Source: Pseudomonas leptonychotis (GTDB lineage Bacteria > Pseudomonadota > Gammaproteobacteria > Pseudomonadales > Pseudomonadaceae). From it: a DNA stretch of 64,000 nucleotides. The stretch lies in NCBI RefSeq assembly GCF_004920405.1, contig NZ_RFLV01000001.1:1488001-1552000 (forward strand). Reading direction: 5' to 3'. Of the stretch, positions 7,501-17,553 are shown one piece after another. A program made the position numbers and the translations under genes. Each line of letters opens with the position of its first letter. Position 1 is the first letter of the stretch. Below the pieces are notes generated by a model that ran no database searches, was not told the DNA's origin, and was given only the letters and a program-made list of their open reading frames with translations.

Positions 7501-9291
7501 ATGTCTTTTAACCACTACTACCAGAGCGAACTCACCGCCCTGCGCCAACTCGGTAAGCGCTTTGCCGAGCGCAGCCCGGCGTTGGCGCCGTTTCTTGGGC
7601 AGAGCGGGCGCGACCCGGATGTCGAGCGCTTGCTGGAAGGTTTTGCCTTTCTCACTGGACGTTTGCGGCAGAAGCTCGATGATGAACTACCGGAGCTGAC
7701 CCACTCGCTGATGCACCTGCTGTGGCCCAACTATATGCGCCCGCTGCCGGCGTTCAGCATGCTGCAGTTCGACCCACTTAAGCGCCCTGGCCCGGCCCTG
7801 TCAGTACCACGCAATACGCCGGTGGAATCCAAGCCGATCCAGGGCGTGACCTGTCGTTTCAGTACCGCTTTCACCACCGAAGTGCTGCCATTGGCGCTCA
7901 ACGCGCTGGACTACTCGGTAAAAGGTGATGGCGCACTGCTTAGTCTGCGCTTAGGCATGACGGCTGATGGTCACCTTGGCGAGCTCAACCTCAAGCAATT
8001 GCGCCTGCACCTGTCGGGTGAGCGCTATATCAGTCAGTTGCTCTACCTCAGCCTGTTGCGTCATTTGGGCGGCATACAGTTGGTGTTGCTCGATGCTGCA
8101 GGCAAGCCGCTGCAAGACAACCTCGGCCGCCCCTTGGATGGCCTGCACCTGCCCGCCAGCAATGTGCAGCCTGTCGGTTTTGCCGAAGATGAAGCGCTGA
8201 TCCCTTACCCGCTCAACACCTTCCGCGGTTATCGCTATCTGCAGGAGTATTTCGCCTTCCAGGAAAAATTCCTGTTCACCGACATCATCGGCCTGGATGC
8301 ACTCAAGCGCCTGCCCGAAGACGTGCTCAAGCAGGCACGCGGCCTGGAGCTGCGTTTCGATATCCATAAAGCCGGCGTACAACGCATTCGCCCAACCCTG
8401 GATAACGTGCGTTTGTACTGCACGCCAGTGGTCAACTTGTTCGCCCATGACGCCATCCCGATTCGCTTGGACGGCAAGCAGGATCAATACCTGCTCTTAC
8501 CTTCCGAGCTCGACTCGCAGCACTGTGGCGTGTTCTCGGTGGACCGGGTCACCGGCTGGAAGCCCGGCGGCAAGGGTTACGAGGAGTACGTGCCGTTCGA
8601 ATCCTTCGAACACGACGCCAGCTTTGACGTGCCCCTGGCGCGCCCGCATTACAGCGTACGACAGCAACCGTCGCTGCTCGGCGACGGGCTGGAAACTTAC
8701 CTGAGCTTCGGCCTGCGTAACCTCGATCAGCATGAAACCCTATCGATTGAGCTGACCTGCACCAACCAAAATCTGCCGCGCCAACTGGGCCTCGGCGATA
8801 TCTGCATGCCCAGTGAAGACACCCCGGAGTTTCTAACCTTCCGCAATATCAGCGCGGTCACCCCGAGCTACGCACCGCCGCTGCACCGCGACTTTCTCTG
8901 GAAGCTGATCAGCAATATGTCGCTGAACTACCTGTCGCTGGCCAACGTCGAGGCGCTCAAGGTGATTCTCGAAACCTACGACCTGCCGCGCTATTACGAC
9001 CAACACGCGGAGAAGGTCAGCAAGCGCCTACTCGACGGAATGAAAAGCATCAGCCACCAGCACGTCGACCGCCTGCACCGTGGCCTGCCAGTACGTGGTG
9101 TCCGCACACAACTGACGATCAACCCCGAAGGCTATGTCGGCGAAGGTGACCTGTTTCTCTTTGCCTCGGTGCTCAATGAGTTTTTCGCCCTGTATGCCAG
9201 CCTGAATTCGTACCACGAGCTACGCGTACAGAGCACACAGGGAGAGGTGTACCAATGGACGCCGCGCATGGGGTTACAACCCCTGCTATGA
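7501..9291 (+). CDS. tssF: T6SS baseplate protein TssF (VasA)
   Basis: The 596-residue protein is a normal-length TssF. The N-terminus reads HYYQSELTALRQLGKRFAER and continues to LMHLLWPNYMRPLPAFSMLQF (split here across residues about 65-85), a hallmark of the family. The C-terminus ends in the usual LNEFFALYASLNSYHELRV region. TssF is a wedge protein of the cytoplasmic baseplate, forming a complex with TssG, TssE and TssK. The gene resumes the core operon after the PAAR module. The next core gene, tssG, starts 91 bp downstream. Confidence 0.95.
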   Translation: MSFNHYYQSELTALRQLGKRFAERSPALAPFLGQSGRDPDVERLLEGFAFLTGRLRQKLDDELPELTHSLMHLLWPNYMRPLPAFSMLQFDPLKRPGPALSVPRNTPVESKPIQGVTCRFSTAFTTEVLPLALNALDYSVKGDGALLSLRLGMTADGHLGELNLKQLRLHLSGERYISQLLYLSLLRHLGGIQLVLLDAAGKPLQDNLGRPLDGLHLPASNVQPVGFAEDEALIPYPLNTFRGYRYLQEYFAFQEKFLFTDIIGLDALKRLPEDVLKQARGLELRFDIHKAGVQRIRPTLDNVRLYCTPVVNLFAHDAIPIRLDGKQDQYLLLPSELDSQHCGVFSVDRVTGWKPGGKGYEEYVPFESFEHDASFDVPLARPHYSVRQQPSLLGDGLETYLSFGLRNLDQHETLSIELTCTNQNLPRQLGLGDICMPSEDTPEFLTFRNISAVTPSYAPPLHRDFLWKLISNMSLNYLSLANVEALKVILETYDLPRYYDQHAEKVSKRLLDGMKSISHQHVDRLHRGLPVRGVRTQLTINPEGYVGEGDLFLFASVLNEFFALYASLNSYHELRVQSTQGEVYQWTPRMGLQPLL

Positions 9292-9382
9292 AGCCTTGGA
9301 CACAGACATGCCCGCTCGCACCAAGCAAAGCACTACTGGGCTTCGAAGCCATTGGAGCCGCACCCGACTTTACGAGGTGTAA

Positions 9383-10420
9383 ATGAGCATTCTGAGCCCC
9401 ACTGCCACGCCGCCTGAGCGAAGCACGGCCGACTTTGGACCGGTCATCACCCGGTTGAGCCGAGGCATCCGCGAGTACAGCCTGTTCCAGGGCGTACAGC
9501 TGGTGCTGGAGCGTTTGCAAGCCGCCCATCCGGAGCTGGATGAAGAAGCGCTGTATCAGCGCCTGGAACTGCAAGCCAACCCAAGCATGGGCTTCCCCGG
9601 TAGTGATATCGACCGCGTGCAGTTTTTTGAAGAACACGGCGAACTGCGCGCACGCATGCGCATTAACTTGGTCAGCCTATTTGGTGCCGGCTCGCCCCTG
9701 CCGGCCTTCTACGGTGAACAAGCATTGGGCGACAGTGAAGACGGCAACCCCACGCGGGATTTCCTCGACCTGTTCAACAACCGCCTGCAACGCCTGCTGC
9801 TGCCCACCTGGCAGAAATACCGCTACCACACACGTTTTCAGAGTGGTGCAGCCGACCCTTTTTCGGCGCACCTGTTTGCCCTGATCGGCCTCGGCGGCGA
9901 AACCATTCGCAGCGCCTCCGAGCTGAACTGGAAGCGCCTGCTGCCCTACCTCGGCCTGCTCAGCCTGCGCGCCCACTCGGCGGCATTGATCGAGTCGGTG
10001 CTGCGCTACTACTTCAAGCACGCTGACCTGCACATCGAGCAGTGCCTGGAGCGCCAGGTGGAGATTCTCGGCGAGCAACGTAATCGCCTCGGTTTGGCCA
10101 ACAGCCAACTAGGCGAAAGCCTGGTGCTCGGCGAGTTTGTGCGCGACCGCGGCGGCAAGTTCCGCATCCATGTACGCCAGCTCAACTGGGACCGTTTCCA
10201 CGAGTTCCTGCCCATCGGCAGCGGCTACCAACCGCTCTGCGCGCTGGTGCGTTTCACCCTGCGCGACCCGCTGGATTACGACATCCGCCTGGAACTGCGC
10301 CAGGACGAAGTACGCGAATTGCGCCTCGGCGCGGACAACCCCTGCCTGCTGGGCTGGACCACCTGGCTGGGGCGTGACAACGCCGACGGCGTGGTCACCC
10401 TCGGTAGCAAAGCTCATTAA
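9383..10420 (+). CDS. tssG: T6SS baseplate protein TssG (VasB)
   Basis: The 345-residue protein shows TssG features: EYSLFQGVQLVLERLQAAHP near residue 30, the central GLGGETIRSASELNWKRLLP block, and the C-terminal LGWTTWLGRDNADGVV. It partners with TssF in the baseplate wedge. The ATG at 9383 is preceded by ACGAGG at a good distance. The 91-bp gap after tssF has an in-frame stop just before the start, so no longer form is possible. Confidence 0.93.
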   Translation: MSILSPTATPPERSTADFGPVITRLSRGIREYSLFQGVQLVLERLQAAHPELDEEALYQRLELQANPSMGFPGSDIDRVQFFEEHGELRARMRINLVSLFGAGSPLPAFYGEQALGDSEDGNPTRDFLDLFNNRLQRLLLPTWQKYRYHTRFQSGAADPFSAHLFALIGLGGETIRSASELNWKRLLPYLGLLSLRAHSAALIESVLRYYFKHADLHIEQCLERQVEILGEQRNRLGLANSQLGESLVLGEFVRDRGGKFRIHVRQLNWDRFHEFLPIGSGYQPLCALVRFTLRDPLDYDIRLELRQDEVRELRLGADNPCLLGWTTWLGRDNADGVVTLGSKAH

Positions 10421-10432
10421 GGAAGATGGAAG

Positions 10433-13036
10433 ATGATCAACGTCGACTTGCAGCAACTGGTTCAGGCCCTCGACGCCGCCACTAAATATGACCTCGAATG
10501 CGCCGCCGAGCGCTGCGTCGTCCGTGGCGGCAGCAAGATTCTGGTCGAAGACCTGCTGCTTGGCCTACTGGAGCGCCCGGAAAGCCTGCTCAGCCGCGCC
10601 CTGCAGGATGCCGAAGTAGATTCCGGTGAATTGGCCCGCGCGCTGCAACCGCGCGGCGAACACAGCGAATCGCGCAACCCGGTATTCGCCACCGAACTGG
10701 TGCAATGGCTGCAGGATGCTCTGCTGGTGGCCAGCCTTGAGCTGGGCCAGAGCCAAGTCGATCAGGCCGCACTGATCCTCGCCCTGCTGCGCAATCCGAT
10801 GCGTTACGCCGGCAGCCACTACCAACCGCTGCTAGCCAAGCTCAATGCCGAGCGCCTGCGCGAATTCGCCATGGCCCAGCAGCCCGAGCAAAGCGCAGGC
10901 AAAGCGCCCAATACTGGGGAATCGAACCTGTCGCGCTTTACCCACAACTTCACTCAGCAGGCCCGTGACGGCAAGCTCGACCCGGTGCTGTGCCGCGATG
11001 CGGCGATTCGCCAGATGATCGACATCCTCGCCCGTCGGCGTAAAAGCAACCCGATCGTGGTCGGCGAGGCCGGTGTCGGTAAAACCGCCATCGTCGAAGG
11101 CCTTGCCTTGCGCATTGCTGCCGGCGAAGTGCCGGACGCACTCAAAGGTGTCGAGTTGCTGTGCCTGGATCTCGGCCTGCTGCAAGCCGGTGCTAGCGTC
11201 AAAGGCGAGTTCGAACGCCGTCTGCAAGGCGTGATCGATGAGGTCAAAGCCTCGCCTAAACCGATCATCCTGTTTATTGACGAAGCCCACACCCTGATCG
11301 GTGCCGGTGGCCAAGCCGGCAGCGGCGATGCGGCCAACCTGCTCAAGCCCGCCTTGGCCCGTGGCGAACTGCGCACCATCGCCGCCACCACCTGGAGCGA
11401 GTACAAGAAGTACTTCGAGAAAGACCCAGCCCTAGCCCGCCGCTTTCAGCCGGTGCAGTTGCACGAACCCACAGTCGAAGAAGCCGTGACCATCCTGCGG
11501 GGCCTGGCGCCGGTGTACGAGAAGAGCCACGGCATTTACCTGCGCGACGACGCAGTGGTCGCGGCGGCTGAGCTGTCCGCCCGCTACTTGGCAGGCCGTC
11601 AGCTGCCGGATAAAGCCGTGGATGTGCTCGACACCGCCTGTGCTCGCGTGCGCATCAGCCTGGCCGCCGCACCAGAAGCGCTGGAGCGTTTGCGCGGTGA
11701 AATCGCCGAAGGCGAACGCCAGGGTGAAGCCATGGGCCGCGATATGGAAGCCGGTCTACAGATCGACAGCGAGGCCCTCGCCCAGCTGCAACAGCGCCTC
11801 AGTGAGGCCCGCGCCGAACTGGAACAGATCGAAACCCGCTGGTCGGTGCAGCGCGAACTGGCCGAGCGCTTGCTGGAGTTACGCAAACAGTGCGCGATGG
11901 CACGTCAGGCCACCAGCGAAGAAAAAGCCGACGCTGAACCAGAATACGACTTGGCTCAACTGGAAGCGGAGCTGCGCGAAATTCAAGCCGAACTGGCGAC
12001 TGCCCAGACCCAAGAGCGCCTGGTCAGCTTCGAAGTGTGCCCACGCCTGGTCGCCGAAGTGATCAGCCACTGGACTGGCGTACCGCTGAGCCAACTGGCG
12101 CGCGAGCACAACAGCAAGGTGCTGAGCTTTGCCAGCGACCTGCGCCAGCGCGTGCGCGGCCAGGAACAAGCCATCGCCGCGCTGGACCGCTCGATGCGCG
12201 CCACTGCGGCCGGCCTCAATCGCGCCGATGCCCCCGTGGGCGTATTCCTGCTGGTTGGCCCCAGCGGCGTCGGCAAAACCGAAACCGCACTGGCCCTGGC
12301 TGACCTGCTCTACGGCGGCGAGCGCTTCCTCACCACCATCAACATGTCCGAGTTCCAGGAGAAGCACACCGTCTCCCGGCTGATCGGCGCGCCACCCGGT
12401 TACGTCGGCTATGGCGAAGGCGGCATGCTCACCGAAGCGGTACGACAGAAGCCCTACTCCGTGGTGCTGCTCGACGAGGTGGAAAAAGCCGATCCCGATG
12501 TGATGAACGTGTTCTATCAGATCTTCGACAAAGGCGTGGCCAACGACGGTGAAGGCCGTGAGATCAACTTCCGCAACACGCTGATTCTGATGACCAGCAA
12601 CCTCGCCAGCGAGCGCATCGCCAGCCTCTGTCAGGACGGCCAGCGGCCGGCGGCAGAAGATTTGGAAAACGCGATTCGCCCGACCCTGAGTCAGCACTTC
12701 AAGCCAGCGCTGCTCGGCCGCATGCGCGTGGTGCCGTACTACCCAATCAATGGCGAAGTGCTCAACGAGCTGGTCGGTCTCAAATTGGTGCGCTTTGGCG
12801 AGCGCCTGCAACGTCGCCAATTGCAGTTCAGCTACGCCCCTGCCCTGCTGGAAAATCTGGCCGAGCGCTGCAGCCACAGCGACAGCGGCGCACGCCTGAT
12901 CGATCACCTGATCGACCAGTACCTACAACCGCTGGTGGTCGATCGTTTGCTGGATGCCATGGCCAACGGTGAAAAGCTGCAACGTGTGCACGCCACCTTG
13001 GACGGTGAAGGATCGGTGGTTTGTGAGTTCGCTTAA
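10433..13036 (+). CDS. clpV: T6SS sheath-recycling AAA+ ATPase TssH (ClpV)
   Basis: The 867-residue Clp/Hsp100-type ATPase disassembles contracted TssB/TssC sheaths. It has an N-terminal Clp-N-like domain (about 1-150). The first AAA+ module carries Walker A GEAGVGKT near residue 211 and Walker B LFIDEAHTL near 281. A helical middle domain (about 400-540) and a second AAA+ module follow, with Walker A GPSGVGKT near 609 and Walker B VVLLDEVEKA. The sensor/pore region includes GAPPGYVGYGEGG. All catalytic motifs are intact and the length is typical of ClpV. The gene begins 12 bp after tssG. The regulator behind it overlaps its 3' end by 14 bp. Confidence 0.97.
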   Translation: MINVDLQQLVQALDAATKYDLECAAERCVVRGGSKILVEDLLLGLLERPESLLSRALQDAEVDSGELARALQPRGEHSESRNPVFATELVQWLQDALLVASLELGQSQVDQAALILALLRNPMRYAGSHYQPLLAKLNAERLREFAMAQQPEQSAGKAPNTGESNLSRFTHNFTQQARDGKLDPVLCRDAAIRQMIDILARRRKSNPIVVGEAGVGKTAIVEGLALRIAAGEVPDALKGVELLCLDLGLLQAGASVKGEFERRLQGVIDEVKASPKPIILFIDEAHTLIGAGGQAGSGDAANLLKPALARGELRTIAATTWSEYKKYFEKDPALARRFQPVQLHEPTVEEAVTILRGLAPVYEKSHGIYLRDDAVVAAAELSARYLAGRQLPDKAVDVLDTACARVRISLAAAPEALERLRGEIAEGERQGEAMGRDMEAGLQIDSEALAQLQQRLSEARAELEQIETRWSVQRELAERLLELRKQCAMARQATSEEKADAEPEYDLAQLEAELREIQAELATAQTQERLVSFEVCPRLVAEVISHWTGVPLSQLAREHNSKVLSFASDLRQRVRGQEQAIAALDRSMRATAAGLNRADAPVGVFLLVGPSGVGKTETALALADLLYGGERFLTTINMSEFQEKHTVSRLIGAPPGYVGYGEGGMLTEAVRQKPYSVVLLDEVEKADPDVMNVFYQIFDKGVANDGEGREINFRNTLILMTSNLASERIASLCQDGQRPAAEDLENAIRPTLSQHFKPALLGRMRVVPYYPINGEVLNELVGLKLVRFGERLQRRQLQFSYAPALLENLAERCSHSDSGARLIDHLIDQYLQPLVVDRLLDAMANGEKLQRVHATLDGEGSVVCEFA

Positions 13037-14558
13037 CGTGCCGCTGATGTTCAGCCAAGTGCCGCAGCCGCTGCATTACGCCGAAACGCTGCTGCAGCAT
13101 TTCGCCCTGCTGGCCCGTGCGGCCACGGGCGATGCATTGCTCGGCGGCCTGGTGGAAAGCGCCGCGCAGTTGTCTGGTTGCGAGCTGAGTCAGTTGTACC
13201 TGCTCGACGCCACCCACACCCGCCTGACCCTGTCCGCCGAATGGCAGGACGGCGTGCTGCAACCGCGCGCCGAGTCCAGCCTGCCCAGCGACTATGACGG
13301 CGAGCAGCTGCTGCAATACTGCCTGTGCCAAAACCAGACGCTCAGCCTTAATGAGCTGGACAGCAGCCTGCACCAGACCGGCTTCCTTCCCGAGGCCCCA
13401 CAAGCGTGGCGCAGCTTGCTGTGCCAGCCATTGCTCGACGAACAGAAACAGGTCAACGGCCTGCTGCTGATCGCCAGCCAGCGTGCCCGTGACCTGCAAG
13501 GCTTCGCCAGCTCGCTGGGCCATCTGGGCAGCTTTGCTATTGCCCAATTGCACCTGCTACAACGCCTGCGCACAACGGATGCGCCGTACACCCCAACGCC
13601 AGTCAGCACGCCTTGCGCCAGCGGTTACGGGCTGATCGGCGACAGCCCTGCGATGCGCAGCGTTTACCAACTGATCAGCAAAGTACTGCACAACCCGGTG
13701 AGCGTATTGCTGGCGGGCGAAACCGGTACCGGCAAAGAATTAGTCGCCCGCGCCATTCACGATTGCGGCTTCCGCCGCAGCAAAGCCTTTGTCGTGCAGA
13801 ACTGCGCCTCGCTGCCAGAGAACCTGCTGGAAAGTGAGCTATTCGGCTACCGCAAAGGCGCCTTCAGCGGCGCCGATCGCGACCATCAGGGTCTGTTTGA
13901 TGCAGCCGATGGCGGCACGCTGTTCCTCGATGAAATCGGCGACATGCCGCTGAGTCTGCAAGCCAAGCTGCTGCGCGTATTGCAGGAAGGCGAAGTGCGC
14001 CCGCTGGGTTCGACTGCCACCCACAAGGTCGATGTGCGCATCGTCTCAGCCACTCACCACAACCTGCGCAGCCTGGTCGAAGAAGGTCGCTTTCGCGAAG
14101 ACCTGTTCTACCGCTTAGCGCAGTTCCCTATCGAGCTGCCGGCCTTGCGCGAACGTGAGCAGGACATCCTCACCTTGGCCCGGCACTTTGCCGACAAGGC
14201 CAGCGCCTTTCTGCAACGCAACCCGTGCCGCTGGGCTGACCGCACCCTGGACCAACTGGCCAGCTACGCCTTCCCCGGCAACGTGCGCGAGCTCAAAGGC
14301 ATGGTCGAACGCGCGGTGCTGCTCTGCGAAGGCGGCGAGCTACTGCCCGAGTATTTCAACCTGCGTCAGGACAGCAGCCCGGACGACAGTGGCATGAACC
14401 TGCGCGAGCGCATGGAACGCGTCGAACGCAGCCTGCTGCTCGACTGCCTGCGCAAAAACCGTGGCAACCAAACCAGCGCCGCCTGCGAACTGGGCCTGCC
14501 GCGCCGCACCCTGCTGTACCGCATGCAGCGGCTGAGTATCAGCCCAGCTGATGTGTAA
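13023..14558 (+). CDS. Sigma-54-dependent activator of T6SS (Sfa2/VasH type)
   Basis: I place the start at GTG 13023, 9 bp after GAAGGAT, giving 511 residues and a 14-bp overlap with clpV; ATG 13047 is an alternative. An N-terminal GAF-like sensor region (about 1-195) precedes the AAA+ sigma-54 interaction domain, with Walker A GETGTGKE at 232-239. The sigma-54-contacting loop reads GAFSGA at 279-284 in place of the usual [23 protein letters not shown] is the Walker B region. A Fis-type HTH closes the protein ([20 protein letters not shown]). It occupies the position of sfa2 in the P. aeruginosa H2 cluster and should activate RpoN-dependent T6SS promoters. Confidence 0.92.
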   Translation: MSSLNVPLMFSQVPQPLHYAETLLQHFALLARAATGDALLGGLVESAAQLSGCELSQLYLLDATHTRLTLSAEWQDGVLQPRAESSLPSDYDGEQLLQYCLCQNQTLSLNELDSSLHQTGFLPEAPQAWRSLLCQPLLDEQKQVNGLLLIASQRARDLQGFASSLGHLGSFAIAQLHLLQRLRTTDAPYTPTPVSTPCASGYGLIGDSPAMRSVYQLISKVLHNPVSVLLAGETGTGKELVARAIHDCGFRRSKAFVVQNCASLPENLLESELFGYRKGAFSGADRDHQGLFDAADGGTLFLDEIGDMPLSLQAKLLRVLQEGEVRPLGSTATHKVDVRIVSATHHNLRSLVEEGRFREDLFYRLAQFPIELPALREREQDILTLARHFADKASAFLQRNPCRWADRTLDQLASYAFPGNVRELKGMVERAVLLCEGGELLPEYFNLRQDSSPDDSGMNLRERMERVERSLLLDCLRKNRGNQTSAACELGLPRRTLLYRMQRLSISPADV

Positions 14559-14575
14559 GGCTTAAGGAGAAGAGC

Positions 14576-16654
14576 ATGTTCAACGCCGCCAACCAGACCC
14601 ATTTCAGCCTGAGCATCGAGGGCCTCGCGCACGATCTGCAGGTGCTTGAGTTCACAGGTCGTGAGGCCATTAGCCAGCCGTTTGTATTCGAGCTGGAGCT
14701 AATCAGCGAACGTCCTGATCTTGATCTGGAAAGCCTGCTGCACCAACCTGCATTCCTCGCCTTTGCTCCTGGCGGCAACGGTATTCATGGCCTGATCTAC
14801 CGTGTGGCGCAAGGCGACTCCGGGCAGCGTCTGACCCGCTACCACGTCACCCTGCGCCCGCAACTGGCGTACCTGGCGCATCGCACCAACCAACGCATCT
14901 TTCAGCACCTTACGGTCGAAAAAATCATCAGTCAGGTGCTCGACGAGCACGGCATCCAGAGCAACGCCTATCAGTTCGAATTCGGCCAAACCGTCTACCC
15001 CGAGCGTGAATACTGCGTGCAGTACGACGAATCCGACCTGCACTTTATCCAGCGACTGTGCGAGGAAGAAGGCATTCACTACCACTTCCAGCACAGCGAG
15101 CAAGGCCATGTGCTGGTCTTCGGTGACGACCAAACTGTGTTCCCCAAACTGCCTACCACTGCTTATCAGCAGGACAGTGGCCTAGTCGCCGATGAGCCGG
15201 TGGTCAAACGCTTCGCCTTACGCCTGGAAACCCGCACCAGCCGGGTAACCCGTCGCGACTACGATTTCGAAAAACCCAAGCTGTTGATGGAAGCCGCCTT
15301 CACCAGCGAATTCAGCCCGGACCTGGAAGACTACGATTACCCCGGCCGTTTTGTTGAGCGTGAGCGTGGCAAGCACCTGGCCAAACGTAACCTCGAACGT
15401 CATCGCAGCGATTACGAATTAGCCCAGGGTGAAAGCGACCAACCGCTGCTGCTCAGCGGCCACTTCCTTAACCTCAGCGAGCACCCGCGTGACGACTGGA
15501 ACCAGCTGTGGCTGCTAACGGAAATCACTCACGAAGGTAAACAGCCGCAGGTACTGGAAGAGTCCGTTACCAGCCACACCCAAGTCAGCGACGGCTTCCA
15601 GCAGGGTTACCGCAACCGCTTCAGCGCCACGCCGTGGGACGTGCTGCATCGTCCTGCATTGGAGCATCCGAAGCCCAAAGTACTGGGCAGCCAGACCGCC
15701 GTGGTCACCGGCCCGGCAGGTGAAGAGATTCACTGCGATCAGTACGGCCGCGTCAAAGTGCAATTCCACTGGGACCGCGAAGGGCAAGCTGACGACACCA
15801 CCAGTTGCTGGCTGCGCGTCAGCTCCAGCTGGGCCGGCGACCGCTACGGTGCAATCGCCATTCCGCGCATTGGTATGGAAGTACTGGTGACCTTCCTCGA
15901 AGGCGACCCCGATCAGCCGCTGGTCACCGGCTGCCTCTACCACGCCGAACACGTGGTGCCCTACGACCTGCCCGCGAACAAAACCCGCAGCCTGTTCAAA
16001 ACCCTGAGCAGCCCCGGCGGTGGCGGCTATAACGAGCTGCGCATCGAAGACAAAAAGGGTGCAGAGCAGATCTACCTGCACGCCCAGCGCGACTGGGATG
16101 AAAACATCGAGCACGACCAGAAGATCCGCATCGGCAACCAACGCCACGACACAGTCGAAGCCAACAGCTACAGCGAATTCCAGGCCGAAGAACACCGCAC
16201 CACCCACGCCGACCGCAAAGTGGAAACCCGCAGCAACGACCACCTCACCGTCGGGCAAAAACAACATGTAAAAATCGGTACCGGACAATTCGTTGAAGCC
16301 GGTAACGAAATCCACTACTACGCCGGTAGCAAAGTGGTGATCGAGGCAGGCATGGAACTCACCGCCAGCGGCGGCGGCAGCTTCCTCAAGCTCGATCCGG
16401 GTGGCGTCACCCTCAGCGGCGCAACCATCAAAATGAACTCCGGCGGCGCGCCGGGCAAAGGCACGGGAATTGGCATTGTGCTGCCGACTATTCCGGGGGC
16501 GGCGGATGCGGATAAGGCAGGAGAAAAGCCTCAACTCGCCCTCTCCAACGTACAGCTGCAAATGGCCCGCAAAGCACGTCAGATTGGTGCAAGTCGCTGC
16601 CCGATTTGTGAAGCCTGCCGGGATGGCGTCTGTGACACAGGACTCCGCGCATGA
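14576..16654 (+). CDS. vgrG: T6SS spike protein VgrG (first copy, with Cys-rich tail)
   Basis: The 692-residue protein is a full VgrG: gp27-like N-terminal half (LEFTGREAISQPF, YCVQYDESDLHFIQRLCEEE), OB-fold gp5-like part (VTGPAGEEIHCDQYGRVKVQ, then SSSWAGDRYGAIAIPRIGM), and a C-terminal DUF2345/beta-prism region. It trimerises into the spike that carries PAAR and effectors. Its last 20 residues form a cysteine cluster (Cys675, 678, 681, 686; CxxCxxCx4C) absent from the second VgrG at 31242. The DUF4123 chaperone gene overlaps its stop codon, so this VgrG is probably dedicated to loading the lipase encoded downstream. Confidence 0.96.
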   Translation: MFNAANQTHFSLSIEGLAHDLQVLEFTGREAISQPFVFELELISERPDLDLESLLHQPAFLAFAPGGNGIHGLIYRVAQGDSGQRLTRYHVTLRPQLAYLAHRTNQRIFQHLTVEKIISQVLDEHGIQSNAYQFEFGQTVYPEREYCVQYDESDLHFIQRLCEEEGIHYHFQHSEQGHVLVFGDDQTVFPKLPTTAYQQDSGLVADEPVVKRFALRLETRTSRVTRRDYDFEKPKLLMEAAFTSEFSPDLEDYDYPGRFVERERGKHLAKRNLERHRSDYELAQGESDQPLLLSGHFLNLSEHPRDDWNQLWLLTEITHEGKQPQVLEESVTSHTQVSDGFQQGYRNRFSATPWDVLHRPALEHPKPKVLGSQTAVVTGPAGEEIHCDQYGRVKVQFHWDREGQADDTTSCWLRVSSSWAGDRYGAIAIPRIGMEVLVTFLEGDPDQPLVTGCLYHAEHVVPYDLPANKTRSLFKTLSSPGGGGYNELRIEDKKGAEQIYLHAQRDWDENIEHDQKIRIGNQRHDTVEANSYSEFQAEEHRTTHADRKVETRSNDHLTVGQKQHVKIGTGQFVEAGNEIHYYAGSKVVIEAGMELTASGGGSFLKLDPGGVTLSGATIKMNSGGAPGKGTGIGIVLPTIPGAADADKAGEKPQLALSNVQLQMARKARQIGASRCPICEACRDGVCDTGLRA

Positions 16655-17553
16655 TCGAAGTAGCCCAAGACTGGCTCACTGAACAGCTTGCCCAGCAACG
16701 CGAGCTGGTACTGATTATCGACAGCCTCGCAGAGCCTGACCCGATCAAAGCCCTGTTCGGCGCAGACCTTATGCCGGATTACGTCAACCTTTACCTAGGT
16801 ACCGAGTTTGAGGACATGGCCGAGGTCGGCCCCTGGCTGGTGCGTTTGCACAACCCCAATGCAGAGCTTATTCAGACGCTACTCAATACACCCGAAAGTG
16901 ACTGGGGTTGGCTGGCCAGTGCAGATCACATTGATCTAGCCACCCTGGCCCAACACTGGCAAGAACGCCTGCTGGTTGATGAGCAAGAGCAACGTGCGCT
17001 CTACCGCTTTCAGGACAACCGCGTAATCGCACGCCATCTTGCTCAACTCAGCGACGCGCAACGTCCCCTGCTATTGGGTCAGCTAAACAGTGCTCTTTGT
17101 TGGGATGGCCAAGCCTGGCAGAGCATCCATAACCCGCGCCCTGGTCTATACCCCGCGCCATTCGACAAGCCCTGGCAGGAATTTGCCGAGCCAGAGGCCG
17201 TCACCCAAGCAGTTCTGCGGCATAACCTGGAGCAGTGGTTGTGGCAAAACCACTCTGCAGCAACCGCCCAGTTGGCCGAAACGCAACCCTTGAGCAACTG
17301 GTTGGACGCACAACTTGGCCAAGCCAAAATATGGCAATGGCAGTCGTTAGAGCGTATTCAGTTTCTTCTTCAGTATCAACTTCAACCTGCACTTATCGAT
17401 CATTGCGCATGGACAGTATTAGAGGATGAAACACCAGACTTACACTTCGCACGCACCTGCCGTGAATTGGTGAAGTATGAGGCATTACGCAACGAAAACC
17501 CTGTGCAGCCAAACGCAAATAAATATCAAAACCCAGAAGGGAAATTAGCGTGA
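16651..17553 (+). CDS. DUF4123 effector-loading chaperone (Tap/TEC type)
   Basis: The 300-residue cytoplasmic protein has the DUF4123 layout. An N-terminal strand reads ELVLIIDSLAEPDPIKALFG, followed by VGPWLVRLHNPNAELIQTLL, a WGWLASADHIDLATLAQHW motif region, and the LYRFQDNRVIARHL segment (residues 1-140). A variable helical half follows. DUF4123 proteins hold an effector and hand it to a specific VgrG without being secreted. The ATG overlaps the vgrG stop (ATGA), and the stop overlaps the next gene's GTG start. GC falls toward its 3' end, where the module becomes AT-rich. Confidence 0.88.
   Translation: MIEVAQDWLTEQLAQQRELVLIIDSLAEPDPIKALFGADLMPDYVNLYLGTEFEDMAEVGPWLVRLHNPNAELIQTLLNTPESDWGWLASADHIDLATLAQHWQERLLVDEQEQRALYRFQDNRVIARHLAQLSDAQRPLLLGQLNSALCWDGQAWQSIHNPRPGLYPAPFDKPWQEFAEPEAVTQAVLRHNLEQWLWQNHSAATAQLAETQPLSNWLDAQLGQAKIWQWQSLERIQFLLQYQLQPALIDHCAWTVLEDETPDLHFARTCRELVKYEALRNENPVQPNANKYQNPEGKLA

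Noticed and set aside
11879..12907. A 342-codon minus-strand frame opposite clpV, and similar long shadows opposite vgrG, tssK and aspA
   Set aside because: All are frame shadows of unmistakable genes on the other strand; none has a ribosome site or recognisable protein text.
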